This document shows positions 24,421 through 35,423 of a stretch of 64,000 nucleotides of DNA, in pieces. Source of the stretch: Chionis minor (Eukaryota > Chordata > Aves > Charadriiformes > Chionididae). The notes under the pieces were generated by a model. It was not told where the DNA came from, ran no database searches, and was given only the letters and a program-made list of their open reading frames with translations. The stretch's first letter is position 1; every line of letters begins with the position of its first letter. The stretch spans positions 62,001 to 126,000 of the forward strand of contig VZSF01009038.1 of the NCBI GenBank assembly GCA_013398295.1, in the 5' to 3' direction. The position numbers were made by a program, and so were the translations under genes.

Positions 24421-25182
24421 TTCTCAGCTAAGAGCCCTGGATCCCTTCTCAACTTGCAATTTGCTAAGCTAAAGCAGCCAAACCCACAGGACAGAAAGGC
24501 TTTCCAGCTCCTGGCTCTTCCCGATCATCCTTCTCTCCCAACACAAGCCCAGCTCCCTTTTGGCACCGAGCAAGGGCAGATGTTAGTTGAAATATGGAGG
24601 TGGAAGGTGGGCCAGGTTTAGCAGAAGAGCAGGTACAATGCTCAGGGCCACTGTAGGTGGCCCTACCGTGGGCTAAAACACACTCAATGCACTCAGAGAT
24701 TTCCCAGCACAAGTAGGTTGGTTGCATTCAGGCTGGAAAACGAGCTGGAAGACTCATTAGGAATACTGTAGGGCAGGAAGAAAAAATAAATGAGTAGAAA
24801 GTGATCTGCAGGGGTTAGGACTTCATCCAGTTCCCCAAGATGGAGAATCCTGACTAGCCAGTATCAGTGCAGGGAAGTATTGACTAGGAAGTAGCCATAT
24901 TCTAGGTCTTTTGTGATGCAGGAGCATAGAAAAATATGTAAGAAAGGCTGTGCGTGCACAGAAGAGACCCTTAGTCAAATCAGATGTAAACATACGCGGG
25001 TCAGCTGTGTGCAGATGCCATAACAGAGGTAGCGCTAGCTTGGCTCTCACATGCAGGTGCCACTAACCGCTGAGAGTGGTGGACCTTCACAGTCACGTGG
25101 GCTTGGCTGACGTCGTGATGCTGTTTGATTACCCCAAGCATTTCCTTCATAACCACTTTAAAGGGGAAAAAACCAAACAAGC

Positions 25183-25197
25183 AAAAAAAAAAAAAAA
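25183..25197 (+). repeat. A15 homopolymer
   Basis: Fifteen consecutive A bases in an A-rich segment. Confidence 0.9.
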
Positions 25198-27628
25198 CCG
25201 ACCCAAAACTTGGGAGAGCGGGAGGGAAGACTTGGCCAAATTTTCCACCAGCCTAGCCTAGAAGTCATCACGTAGCGCTAGGTGGCCATGAGGCATCTCG
25301 GTCGTGCAGGCTGTTTGCCCACCACGGCGTGAGCTGCCTCGGCACCCAGCAGAGCAGCTCGGAGCCAGCGCTCTGCCGACGGCAATCTCCCTTTGGGAAG
25401 GCTGCCAGCAGGTGTATGATAATGAGAGGTATCTGTGATGATGACACTGTTTCCCACATTGGCAAACTTTAATAATGACTGATAAGCTTTTCATTGAGCG
25501 TGTCCTTCTGCACGCTGTTAGGAGCTCCAGCAAATTCCTACATTAGCACATACATTAGCTTACTCCACAGAAAGACAAGAGACTCAAATAAGCACAGAAA
25601 GCTCTCGCCCTGCCGTGAATAACAAATAGACAGTTTCATATCCCGCCCCCCCCCGTACGTTTGCGATGCAAGACTATAGCTTTGTTCGCTTTTCAGAAGA
25701 CAAGGATGGAAATGACTGTCACCTCCAACCCGCCACAGACCTCAGCCTGGAATGCCAGATCTTTCTACAGCTTTAACTTCCCAGGTGTCACAACAGCCGC
25801 GTCTGGGTTGCAGTCCTTCATCTTCATGTCACCAGACAGCTAGTTTTCGGAAGACAAAAGCAGACTTTATGGAGAAACAACACTGCAAGAGTGAAATTTC
25901 TGTCTCTAATAAAGAAATACTCTTTCATGCCTGTAAGGAAGCAGCAGAGGGGGATTCACGCTGAATATTACCGACATGCTACGATGCGCTGTTGTTTTCT
26001 CCAGAGTAGTATCTAATTTAGAGAAGAAAAGAAAAGGCACCACTGTTTTTACTGAGGAAAAAACAAATCCAGAGATTTTGCAGGCATCTGGGCTATTGTG
26101 CTGCAACTGGGGCTGCAGAACAGCATCTTTCATTGAAAAACTGATTGCAGAGACAGTATTGCTACAGAAATCAAGGAACAATTTTGCCTTCCCACCCGCA
26201 TCCTTGCGGCCAAAAGCTGACAAACCGAAGGAGGGATTTGCACCAGCTCACTCAACACCCAGCTCTGGGGTCAGTCACCACCAGCGTCGCTGCTTGGAGA
26301 ATGATGGCTGCTGCTCCCACACGTGCTCTTCACACATAACCGGTGTCACCAGGTTGGCGCTGTGACCCCCCTCTCTGCCCCCTCACTACCAGTGCTACAT
26401 TTTTGGGGGATCCCACCCTGATCATGCCTATCGCACCTCCAGGTCCATCCTCTGTGACAGCACGGCCCCCCCCATCACCAAGCACCCAGTCAGACACCCC
26501 CATGTCCAACCTGCTGCTGTCCTCAGCCATGCTCCCCTGAGGTGACCGTCCTCCCCTTATGTCCGTGTGTCCTGTCTGCCTTTCCTGGTTCAAAGAATAA
26601 AGACCATGGAGGGTGGATGCAGAGAGACAGCAGCTCCCGAAGAGTCTTAGCTCCTAATTCCAACCGTTCTTTAGATTCCCCAGTGTAGAATGCCTCTGCT
26701 AACTCCGCCTCATAACCATTTAGGCCAAGTTTTAATTATTTCTGTTCTTTCCCACAGCTATGTCGCTGCAATGAATCACAGATAACATGGCATCTGACAG
26801 TGATGGCATTGCTGCAGGGACAGCAGAGGCTGCAGATATACAAGCCATCCCACACCGTCTCCCACAGAGATTCCGCGCAACTTTGGCCATCCCTCAGATC
26901 TTGGGCAGGAATTCACATTCAGCTGCACTTTCATACTGTCACTCCTAAAAAAACCCACTGCGTGTCATTACTTTAAGAATTTCCTCCTTCACCTTTTTCC
27001 TTAACACGAACTAATTCATCACCCAACCTTCCCTTCACCTCCATCTGCCTCATCTCAAGACCTACATCAACACCATTTAGGAGAACGAGGCTTCCCAGAG
27101 GTCCCAACTGGTGCTTTGGAAACCCAGATGCTCCTGGGCTGAGGTCTTTCCACCAGTCTCTTCTACTCTAATCATGTCACAACTTCGGAAGCGACAACAT
27201 GGCTGCAACTTGCTCGTAATATGGGAAATGGGTGGAGGCTACTGCCAGGTCAGCTCACTGGAGCAAAGGTCTGGATCTCTGGGCTTCCCAGAAAGTCCTC
27301 CTGGCTTTGAGCATAGCCATGATCGCTCAGCAAAATTAGGCAGCTGGATGCTGAACTTGGTGACTTTAAGCTGAAGCCCACCAACACCATCTCCGTGTCA
27401 GTTCAGTCATGGTTCTACCTGGCTCTTGAAGTTGCCAGAACTCAGGCAAAAATCCTGGAGGCAGAGGACCTGGATACCTGACGGCTCCTATTTTTAAGAA
27501 GCACTGACAAGATGCTAGGTTTAAAAACTGACCTACTTTCAAGACTGTTTCGTTTTGAATTTTTTCCCTTCAGGATGCCAATTATTCTTCTTTTGCTTTT
27601 TCCTCCAAAAAGCATTTTTGTACTTCAG

Positions 27629-27661
27629 AATAAATATAACTATAAAAAAAAAAAAAAAAAA
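27629..27661 (+). other. AATAAA followed by A18
   Basis: AATAAA at 27629-27634 is followed nine bases later by eighteen A (27644-27661). This is the arrangement expected at the 3' end of a reverse-transcribed, polyadenylated RNA, or an ordinary genomic A tract. The sequence upstream (27500-27628) is not recognised as any gene. Confidence 0.4.
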
Positions 27662-27789
27662 GACATGCCACTCCAATTATGGCAGTTTTCCTGACGGGTT
27701 AAGTGCAACATATCAAGTATTTTTGTGAAATATAGACCAGAAAAATACCAGAAAGATATACACAAACTGTTTCCACTGGCAAAGTCTCT

Positions 27790-27896
27790 NNNNNNNNNNN
27801 NNNNNNNNNNNNNNNNNNNNNNNNNNNNNNNNNNNNNNNNNNNNNNNNNNNNNNNNNNNNNNNNNNNNNNNNNNNNNNNNNNNNNNNNNNNNNNNN
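27790..27896. other. Assembly gap (107 N)
   Basis: A run of 107 N. The flanks do not repeat one another. Confidence 0.99.
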
Positions 27897-28135
27897 ACAC
27901 AGGCATTTACATATTCAATAAGCACATACCTTTGTGCCAGGCAGCACTCCTGTGCGCAGCTTAAGAGATGAGATATTGCGAGATACCTGGCAATCACAAG
28001 CTACTCAAATGCATAAATACTCAGAAAAATAGAGGTGATATTGGTTCATCTATCAGAGTATCAGGTAACTCACCAACCAAACGTTAGCCATTTCCCCAAC
28101 ACCACCCGTTCACTGCAACTACCAGGATCACACCA
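27897..28135. other. Contig 1 of the disordered region; unique sequence
   Basis: It lies between the 107-base gap and a single N at 28136. Its last 61 bases (28075-28135) recur exactly at 28928-28988, so the contig starting at 28928 is its true continuation. No gene is seen. Confidence 0.85.
28075..28135. repeat. 61-base exact duplicate, first copy (contig end)
   Basis: It is identical over all 61 bases to 28928-28988 and ends exactly at a single N. Best explained as an unmerged overlap between two contigs rather than a real repeat. Confidence 0.9.
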
Positions 28136-28136
28136 N

Positions 28137-28408
28137 CCGACGCAGAATCCCAGAATGTTATGGATTCTATATAACAACATAATTGCCAGTCTTGCTGGAT
28201 TTTCCCCAAAAGCGTGCTCTCTCAGGTTTTACACTGAAGAAAACCGCATCCCAGCACCTCCGCAATGACAACTCCACATGCAGAGACAATTATTCAAGGA
28301 GAGTTTGTTCCGTTCAGTCAATTGTTTCACAAGAGGAAAATGGTTCAAGCCAGTTTTCCAGCTTTGGCCCAAAACACAATGCTTCAAAGATTATCAGCAC
28401 AGTGTTTC
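28137..28408. other. Start of contig 2; unique sequence
   Basis: No gene recognised. It contains the 40-base segment 28218-28257 that reappears, with three differences, inside the CR1 copy downstream (28766-28805). Confidence 0.7.
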
Positions 28409-28926
28409 CATAGAATCATAGGATCGCTTGGGTTGGAAGAGACCTTCAAGATCATCCAGTCCAACCATAAACCTATGCCAAACCCACCCCTAACCCATGT
28501 CCCTCAGCACCACGTCTGCCCGGCTTTTAAATCCCTCCAGGGACGGCGATTCCACCCCCTCCCTGGGCAGCCTGTTCCAATGCTTGAGAACCCTTTCGGT
28601 AAAGAAGTTTTTCCTAATATCCAACCTAAACCTCCCCTGGCACATCTTGAGGCCATTTCCTCTTGTCCTGTCGCTTGTTACTTGGGAGAAGAGATATATA
28701 ACCTCCTCACTATATAACCCACCTTGCTATAACCTCCTTTCAGGTAGTTGTAGAGAGTGATAAGGTCTCTCAGGTTTTATAGTGAAGAAAAACGCATCCC
28801 AGCACGCATCCTCAACCTTCTCTTCTCCAGGCTAAACAATCCCAACTCTCTCAGCCGCTCCTCATAAGACTTGTTCTCCAGACCCCTCACCAGCTTCGTT
28901 GCCCTTCTCTGGACACGCTCCAGCAC
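28409..28926 (-). mobile_element. CR1 LINE (group B, young), antisense, with two insertions
   Basis: It runs from the tail CATAGAATCATAGGATCG and CTTGGGTTGGAAGAGACCTT through CCATGTCCCTCAGCACCACG, TAAAGAAGTTTTTCCTAATA and CTCTTCTCCAGGCTAAACAA to ACACGCTCCAGCAC, which is the reverse-transcriptase C-terminal region (VQRRATKLV... antisense). It is very close to the copies at 31813 and 59609. Unlike them it has about 18-30 extra bases near 28694-28725 and about 40 extra bases at 28766-28805. The last 241 bases recur exactly at 29114-29354. Confidence 0.96.
28686..28926. repeat. 241-base exact duplicate, first copy (contig end)
   Basis: Identical to 29114-29354, including the two unusual insertions inside the CR1, and ending exactly at the single N at 28927. 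This is an assembly overlap left unmerged. Confidence 0.92.
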
Positions 28927-28927
28927 N

Positions 28928-29112
28928 AACCAAACGTTAGCCATTTCCCCAACACCACCCGTTCACTGCAACTACCAGGATCACACCACTCTGACTGGAG
29001 TGTAATGGGAAGGGCTGGTTATCCCCCTTCTGTTAATGACACGGGCCAAGGATGAACCAAGCTACTGTCAGCAGCAATTGTGTCTGCAGTAAAACAGATA
29101 TTTTATATATAT
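28928..29112. other. Contig 3: 61-base overlap with contig 1, then unique sequence
   Basis: 28928-28988 equals 28075-28135. The rest (28989-29112) is unique and ends in an AT-rich run (TTTTATATATAT) against a single N at 29113. It should follow contig 1 directly. Confidence 0.88.
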
Positions 29113-29113
29113 N

Positions 29114-29354
29114 GAGAAGAGATATATAACCTCCTCACTATATAACCCACCTTGCTATAACCTCCTTTCAGGTAGTTGTAGAGAGTGATAAGGTCTCTCA
29201 GGTTTTATAGTGAAGAAAAACGCATCCCAGCACGCATCCTCAACCTTCTCTTCTCCAGGCTAAACAATCCCAACTCTCTCAGCCGCTCCTCATAAGACTT
29301 GTTCTCCAGACCCCTCACCAGCTTCGTTGCCCTTCTCTGGACACGCTCCAGCAC
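29114..29354 (-). mobile_element. Second assembly copy of the CR1 5' part
   Basis: An exact repeat of 28686-28926. It begins straight after a single N in the middle of the CR1, with no CR1 3' end next to it, and continues into unique sequence at 29355. It is the start of contig 4 overlapping the end of contig 2, so the window counts one genomic CR1 twice here. Confidence 0.9.
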
Positions 29355-30603
29355 TGTGCTCATTAAAAAACCCAAAAATCAAAACCCAAACTACCTGTGG
29401 AAGCACCTTCCTGACTCTCACACCTCTAGAGTTCTCTGGATGAAAGCCTCCAGATTTTCCAGCAGCCATAGAAGGGTTTTGGCTAAACCCTTGTGTCCGC
29501 CACAAGCAGCAAAACAATTTGCTATGCGATCATTAAGGACAACATGACTTAATTAAAACTGAGAAGGAGATCAACTGCATTGATATTTGGAGAAGTGTTT
29601 CCGTTAAGAGAGATGATTGCACTTTTCTACCAACTTCTAAGCTTATCTTAGAAGTTTTATACCTGCTTCAAACAAATTAAATCACAGGTTGCCCTGCCAT
29701 GTCTGCGCCTGCACAGTGGCATTTAACGGCTTTCTTGGAAATGGGATAGCCAGGAGGATAAGGCACCCCGGCTGAGCTGGGAAGGCGGCTGAAGGACTCA
29801 CCTTCTGGGAGAGAAAAATCCCACTGGTCCACCAGGCGCTTTGATAATTCAGTGATGGACACCGCTATAAAGCCATAGAAGCATGGAGATGCTGGGAAAA
29901 GCACACGTATTCCACAGGAGTAGAGGAAGGGAGGAGAAGCAGTGGGGTTTGGGGTTTTTTTAGCTATATTTTCTTATTATTAGCTGCGGGTGACAGTCAG
30001 CCTAAGGCAAGAAGGTGCAGGAGCGCGCTTTGTGCCCGCGGGAGACAGCTGGCTCCGGGCTCAAAGGCAGCACCACGCACCGTCCTGCTTTAAAGCTTAT
30101 CAAAACATCGCTCAGATCATCAATTACAACTTCATTTCGAGAGAGAAAAGCATGAGAATGAAAAATGAGGAACACGAACAACAACGAGAGAGAGAGAAGG
30201 GAGAGGAGGAACAAATAGATTTGTAATGGTCTTCCACAGACATTAATTAAAGAATTAATGTTCTCGCAGGTAAGAAGCAGATATATTGCAGTTTTCATAG
30301 TGTTTCAAGTGCAGGAGTGTTAGTGAGCTGCTATGTAATTATTCTTTAGGTCTGGATACTTGAAGTCTTGGTAGAAACAGTAATTAAAAGCAAAGTAGAA
30401 AAGTAGCTGGAATGTGTAATTAGACGAATCTGAGATGGGCGGAGCACACGCACTGGGCAGGCAAACTGTGTGCAGGTACCTCACTACTCCACCAGCCTCT
30501 GGTGTGTGTCACCCCACGCAGGACACCCACCACTTCCAAGTGGCTTTGCTTATCTCTTGGTGGTATCTCTCACAGAACCTCTAAGACACAGACTATTTTC
30601 TTC
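29355..30603. other. Unique non-coding sequence
   Basis: No gene recognised. It holds a perfect 10-base inverted repeat (29632-29656) and a 9-base AT-rich inverted repeat (30240-30261) that sits inside a 30-base segment flanked by splice-like sequences (CCACAG before, GTAAGAAG after). Confidence 0.5.
29632..29656. repeat. Perfect 10-base inverted repeat, 5-base loop
   Basis: AACTTCTAAG (29632-29641) and CTTAGAAGTT (29647-29656) are exact reverse complements with loop CTTAT. Confidence 0.8.
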
Positions 30604-30771
30604 ATCACAGAATGGTTTGGGTTGGAATGGACCTTGAAGACCATCCGGTTCCACCCCCCTGCCCTGGGCAGGGACACCTCCCACTAGAGCAGGTTGCTCC
30701 AAGCCCCGTCCAACCTGACCTTGAACCTCCAGGGATGGGGCAGCCACAGCTGCTCTGGGCAACCTGTTCCC
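30604..30771 (-). mobile_element. CR1 LINE 3' fragment (group A), antisense
   Basis: ATCACAGAATGGTTTGGG, TTGGAATGGACCTTGAAGAC, the stem CCCTGCCCTGGGCAGGG, CTCCCACTAGAGCAGGTTGC, CTTGAACCTCCAGGGATGGG and CTGGGCAACCTGTTCC. It is about 168 bases long, and truncation falls right after CTGTTCC. Confidence 0.95.
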
Positions 30772-31264
30772 TTTCACGTCTCCATCCAGCACAGAGCAGC
30801 CCTAACCCTTGCTTAGAAACACAACCAGAATAGAAACTTACAATAAAAAAAAAGCGCGAAGGTGGCAGCCTATGGGCAGACTACAGTAATCCCAAAAGCT
30901 TCCAAGCAGCAGCCCACTGTGTCAGATCCCCGACCAGTCCCTTTTGGCATTCAGTTAATTATTAATCCACCCGAACGGATTAATATACTCAGGTCAGCAC
31001 GCTCCGTGCTGGGCTGCAGCAGCTCAGAGACATCTCCAGCTCCAGCACAACCAGTTACCATTTATAAGGAACTGCCACCACGTGAGCTGATCCATCACAG
31101 GAAACCTCTTCTTCTGGGCTTAGCAGGGCCTTTGCTAAACCACACTAACGGGGTGCACAAGGCTTATTTTACAATAAAGTCTGCTTACTCACAGACTGAA
31201 TTCACATCTGAGCTTTGGTCAGTCTTTTTGCAGATCCATCCCACAGAAATGAAGAAAAAATAAT
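30772..31264. other. Unique non-coding sequence
   Basis: No gene recognised. The 133-codon frame at 30862-31263 on + shows no known domain, and the sequence has no flanking exon signals that I can support. Confidence 0.45.
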
Positions 31265-31316
31265 GCAGAACCACGTAGTTTGGAAGAGACCTTTAGGATC
31301 ATTGAGCCAAACTGTC
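31265..31316 (-). mobile_element. Decayed CR1 3' end, antisense
   Basis: CAGAACCACGTAGTTTGGAA, then GAGACCTTTAGGATCATTGA and GCCAAACTG, follows the 3' end of CR1 group B in antisense (GGTTGGAAGAGACCTTTAAGATCAT) with several changes. It is only about 50 bases and could be either a short old insertion or a remnant. Confidence 0.65.
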
Positions 31317-31812
31317 TATTTGCTGTAAGAAATAATTTCTTTTTTCCAAAACAAGCACATTATGAGCATTACACACTGAGTAATACACAAGAACTAGGTT
31401 TTCCTGGTTGCTGTGGATGACTACCACAATACACTTCACTTACGCGCCCGCGTGCTGCTCTTCCACAAGCCCTCACTCTCCTTCAGCAAATGAGAACCAG
31501 CTCAGGGTTTCTCCACATTCCCTTTGTGCACTTGTGCCCAAGCTGCTGTTTCCACTCCATGCCCACATCTTTGACTATGCAGAGATATTCATATCCTTGT
31601 GGGATGTTTTCCCTAAGGTGGTCTTACTGTAGTTGATTAATGCTGAAATTTTAAAGCTATATAAAGATGCAGGTGCTTATCTAGATGTGTCCTATTTTTT
31701 CATTGAACTCAATAAAGATTGGACAACTATGTGCTTCTGAAAATCTCTTCTGTGCCTACGTACGTCTCTCTCGGGCCCAAATCCAGCCATTCATATCTTG
31801 CAGTACCTCGTT
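31317..31812. other. Unique non-coding sequence
   Basis: Nothing recognised between two CR1 insertions. Confidence 0.5.
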
Positions 31813-32224
31813 CATAGAAATCATAGAATCACAGAATCCCTTGGGTTGCAAGAGACCTTCAAGACCATCCAGTCCAACCATAAACCTATGCCAAACCCCC
31901 CCCTAACCCATGTCCCTCAGCACCACGTCTGCCCGGCTTTTAAATCCCTCCAGGGACGGCGATTCCACCACCTCCCTGGGCAGCCTCTTCCAAGGCTTGA
32001 GAACCCTTTTGGTAAAGAAGTTTTTCCTAATATCCAACCTAAACCTCCCCTGGCACAACTTGAGGCCATTTCCTCTCGTCCTGTCACTTGTTACTTGGGA
32101 GAAGAGTTTGACCCCACCTGGCTATAACCTCCTTTCAGGGAGTTGTAGAGAGTGATAAGGTCTCCCCTTAACCTTCTCTTCTCCAGGCTAAACAATCCCA
32201 ACTCTCTCAGCCACTCCTCATAAG
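31813..32224 (-). mobile_element. CR1 LINE (group B, young), antisense
   Basis: It has an expanded octamer tail (CATAGAAATCATAGAATCAC), CTTGGGTTGCAAGAGACCTT, CCATGTCCCTCAGCACCACG, GGTAAAGAAGTTTTTCCTAA and CTCTTCTCCAGGCTAAACAA, and is truncated after CAGCCACTCCTCATAAG. It is about 412 bases long. It differs from the copies at 28409 and 59609 at only a few positions per 100 bases by eye, so the three are offspring of a recently active source. It lacks the two insertions found in the 28409 copy. Confidence 0.97.
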
Positions 32225-35200
32225 CAAGCAGGAATCTGGCTCCAAATACTCTCAGCTCTGGAAAAAATACACAGGGGAGTGCGAGGGTCTCTACTTGGGG
32301 CTACAAAACCTGGCACCCTCAGCAGGAGGTTGCCCAACCGCTCACGATGATGCTCTGTGTCTTACCAGCTTGCCCCCACGCACTAAACACCTCCTGGCTT
32401 CTTCTCAGGTCCTCCCGCCCTCCTCTTTCCTCCTCAATACATTGAGCGTGACTTTTAGGACACTTGTTCTCCGTTTTCGAATTAGAAAAAGCTCCCATAA
32501 GTTTCCACTGATCACACATTTAGATTTTTTGGGTGCCTGTAACTCAGTCAAATATAAGCATCTTCTACACGAAAAGCATATGCCTCCATTAACTATCAAG
32601 GCACTGCTCTACTGTATGACGGTGCGAGAGGTGCCTTAGGGAAATGGCTCTAAGAATATCTTTAAGATGAGCAAAATGATGTCGTTTTCCTTATTCTCAT
32701 TTTGTCAAACGGCTGAAATGTATGAGCTGAAACATTCCTGAAAACCCGAGTCCTAGCAGTACACTCTCTAAAGGGAAAATTGAAGCTTGAAGAGTTGAAA
32801 ATGTCACTCAGTCTTATGCTATCAAAACTCAGATGTTATAATGGGACGTATTAGGTAAACTCAACCATCTGGGCCATTATAAACCAGTCAAGCAATCAGT
32901 CTGTGGTTCAGGCAATCGCAGTGCGGTGTCAGTGAAACGGCTCTGGTTTATCCTGCCGAGGAATCTGGGAGCCAAATCCATCGATTCTCAGCTGGATCAC
33001 TGTGTGTAACAGCATTTCATTCACCCGGTGTATATCCTCATTAAATCTGAGCTACCGTTTTTCAGAATACACATAAAGATAAAATATAAGGTCACCTGCA
33101 CGGTTTTGTATCCAACTGCCACCCAAGCAGTCACAACATATACTTAGAAATAGCAACCGTGGGCTTTTCTCCCAGAAGCATCCTTGATCTACAGATAATG
33201 GCTTCCTGAAAGCCCGTAGCTGGGTCTCAACAAACGGTGCTCTGGCATATTGACTATATATCAGGCGTGGAACATCCCTGCTGAGTCTGGACAGTGCACT
33301 TCAACTTCTTCATGAAGCTCACTTAGGTGGCTCCCAAGCACGCTCAAGCAAACCTCAATACAGCCTTCCACATCATACTGGCACGAGCTTTTGGGTTTCT
33401 GTGATTCAGCTGGCTCCAGCCAACACAGAGGCTCCATTTACAGGGCAGATACCAAAACAGTCTTTTTTTAGCCAAAAATGGGTAGAACCTGCTTTCAGGA
33501 GGTACATGGGAATAAGAGTCATCTCAGAAGAGTTCCTGGCAGGGGAAGATAGAACTTTCATTTTTCCATTCTTGGGCGTTTCATTCCTTTCGTGAGTGCA
33601 TGGGGGAGACCCACACACACGAAGCATCACCTGGCTGAGGTGCCTCCACGCGAAGCATCAGCTCCCCCCATCACCACTAGCAGGTGCACACCTCCTATGG
33701 ACCTACAGCACTCAACACACACCTAATTTAAGGGCTTAAATACTTTTTTCTCCATCAACAACATACAAAGCGTAAACTCCAGGCTTGGACATCAAAATTT
33801 GTAACAACTATGGTGCCTAACGCACACTTTCCATATTTTTTTTTAAAACAGCAATAATAGAGAAGCTTCCCAGAACCTCGGCTAAGAAGGGACACCACAA
33901 GGAGAGCTTCAGCCATGCCAGGGACAGCCTGGGCACTGCGAAACCCTTGCTCTTCCTTTGGGTCAGAGAAAATTTGGCTTGTACTATTGTATCAGTGGAC
34001 ACTTTGTACCCTGATCTCCTCAACTGTTTGGACAGAGAAATTACTTGACTTTCAAATAAATTCATCACATCTGAGAAGCGTGAGGCTTCTGTTCTCAAAG
34101 TCCTTGCAGTATGCGTGCCCCCTGTTTCAGGAAAATGTGCCCACTCCACACACGCCAGCAAAATCTTTCTACATGACTAATTTTCAAGTTGAACTGTCTT
34201 GATAAATTGACTGACTCACTGTAGAATTTAACTATGCATTAGGTCCTATTAGTGAATTAGGCCCTTTTGTTTTGCTCCAGAGTGCTGTCAAGAGCTGTAA
34301 CAGCTTTCCTGATTAATGAAGAAGGAAGAAAAGTTATTTCAAAGACACGGGCAGATTGGAATTTTCTTCCTTTCCCCTCCACCCCCAACTTTAGAAAGAT
34401 GAAGTATTGCATCAGTAAAAGCAGCAGAAGATGCCACAGACTTTGGCATTGGCCTGATCCGTGTTGTGGATGCAGGACAGAAGCGGAGTGGGACACCTTG
34501 TGAGACACCTCTACTATTTGCTCTCCATCCACCCCAATTGCTTGAGCTTTGATTCATATTGTGTGAGCTCTGGCACAGGATCCCTGGTGGCTTCTGACAA
34601 ATGACTTGTGCCTCCCCCTGCCCCGAGCCTGCCTGTACGTACCCACAGGATCTATCACTTTGCGCCGTGATTAAAAACGGGGGTTTAGCCATGGTGTTCC
34701 ATGAATGACCCAGGTCTGGTTATCTTGGAGTTACTAGCTCCTGAGGACACACCTAAATACCTTTTCCCCCATTTCTGCTTTGCAATGCCACATGGTTTTC
34801 ATATTTGCTTGCAACCCCCCGCCATAACGTGTGTCACCTTATAGCATTATTTTCACAGTCGAGATTTGTAACAAAGCAAGAGTGTATTTTAGCGATCGCA
34901 CAAAATGGCTAGCTTCACAATATGACAATAGCATTGATCTTCAGGGCTCTCTGTATTGAAGGAACTCCATTAGCTATGTCAATGGCTTCTTTGTCTTGCT
35001 TTATTTTTAGCATTTCCTCCATTGATCAGATACCAGACAAGGGTTATGTGTCTCTCTTGTTTGAGAAAGGAGGGGATTTTGAACCGAAGTCTTAAAACAA
35101 GCCTCAGAAGGTGACTGGATGGTGAAGCATTCATCTCCCCAGGCATCCGTGTCTCCCTGCATGGTGACGTGCTGGAGAAGAATGGGATGAAACTCAAAAC

Positions 35201-35389
35201 CATGACATGCGGCCAAAGCTACAACATTTTCCCTGGGGACCTTCTGCGTGAGGCCCAAACCCAGACTCAAAAGTGATTAAATCCATCCTGAAAAAGGCAA
35301 GCCTGTACCCCAAGAGAATAGGGTGGAGTTTCTTCTCCTATTGCAAACATGTGCAGTAGAAATGATGGACAGGGGACAAAAGTGCAAAC

Positions 35390-35423
35390 AAGGCGCAAAA
35401 AAAGGCACAAAAAAGGCACCAAG
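35390..35423 (+). repeat. Short imperfect tandem repeat (about 11-base unit)
   Basis: About three copies of GGCACAAAAAA with one CG variant (GGCGCAAAAAAA). Confidence 0.8.

Larger units (their letters stand above)
23313..27789. other. 4.5 kb unique non-coding stretch up to the gap
   Basis: No gene recognised. It contains a possible ancient CR1/L3 fragment (about 24235-24420), an A15 run (25183-25197), and an AATAAA followed by A18 at 27629-27661. Several 60-130 codon frames overlap on both strands and none resembles a known protein. Confidence 0.5.

Noticed and set aside
28686..29354. Real tandem CR1 duplication
   Set aside because: Both copies are identical to the last base, including odd insertions, and end at N characters, which fits contig overlap.
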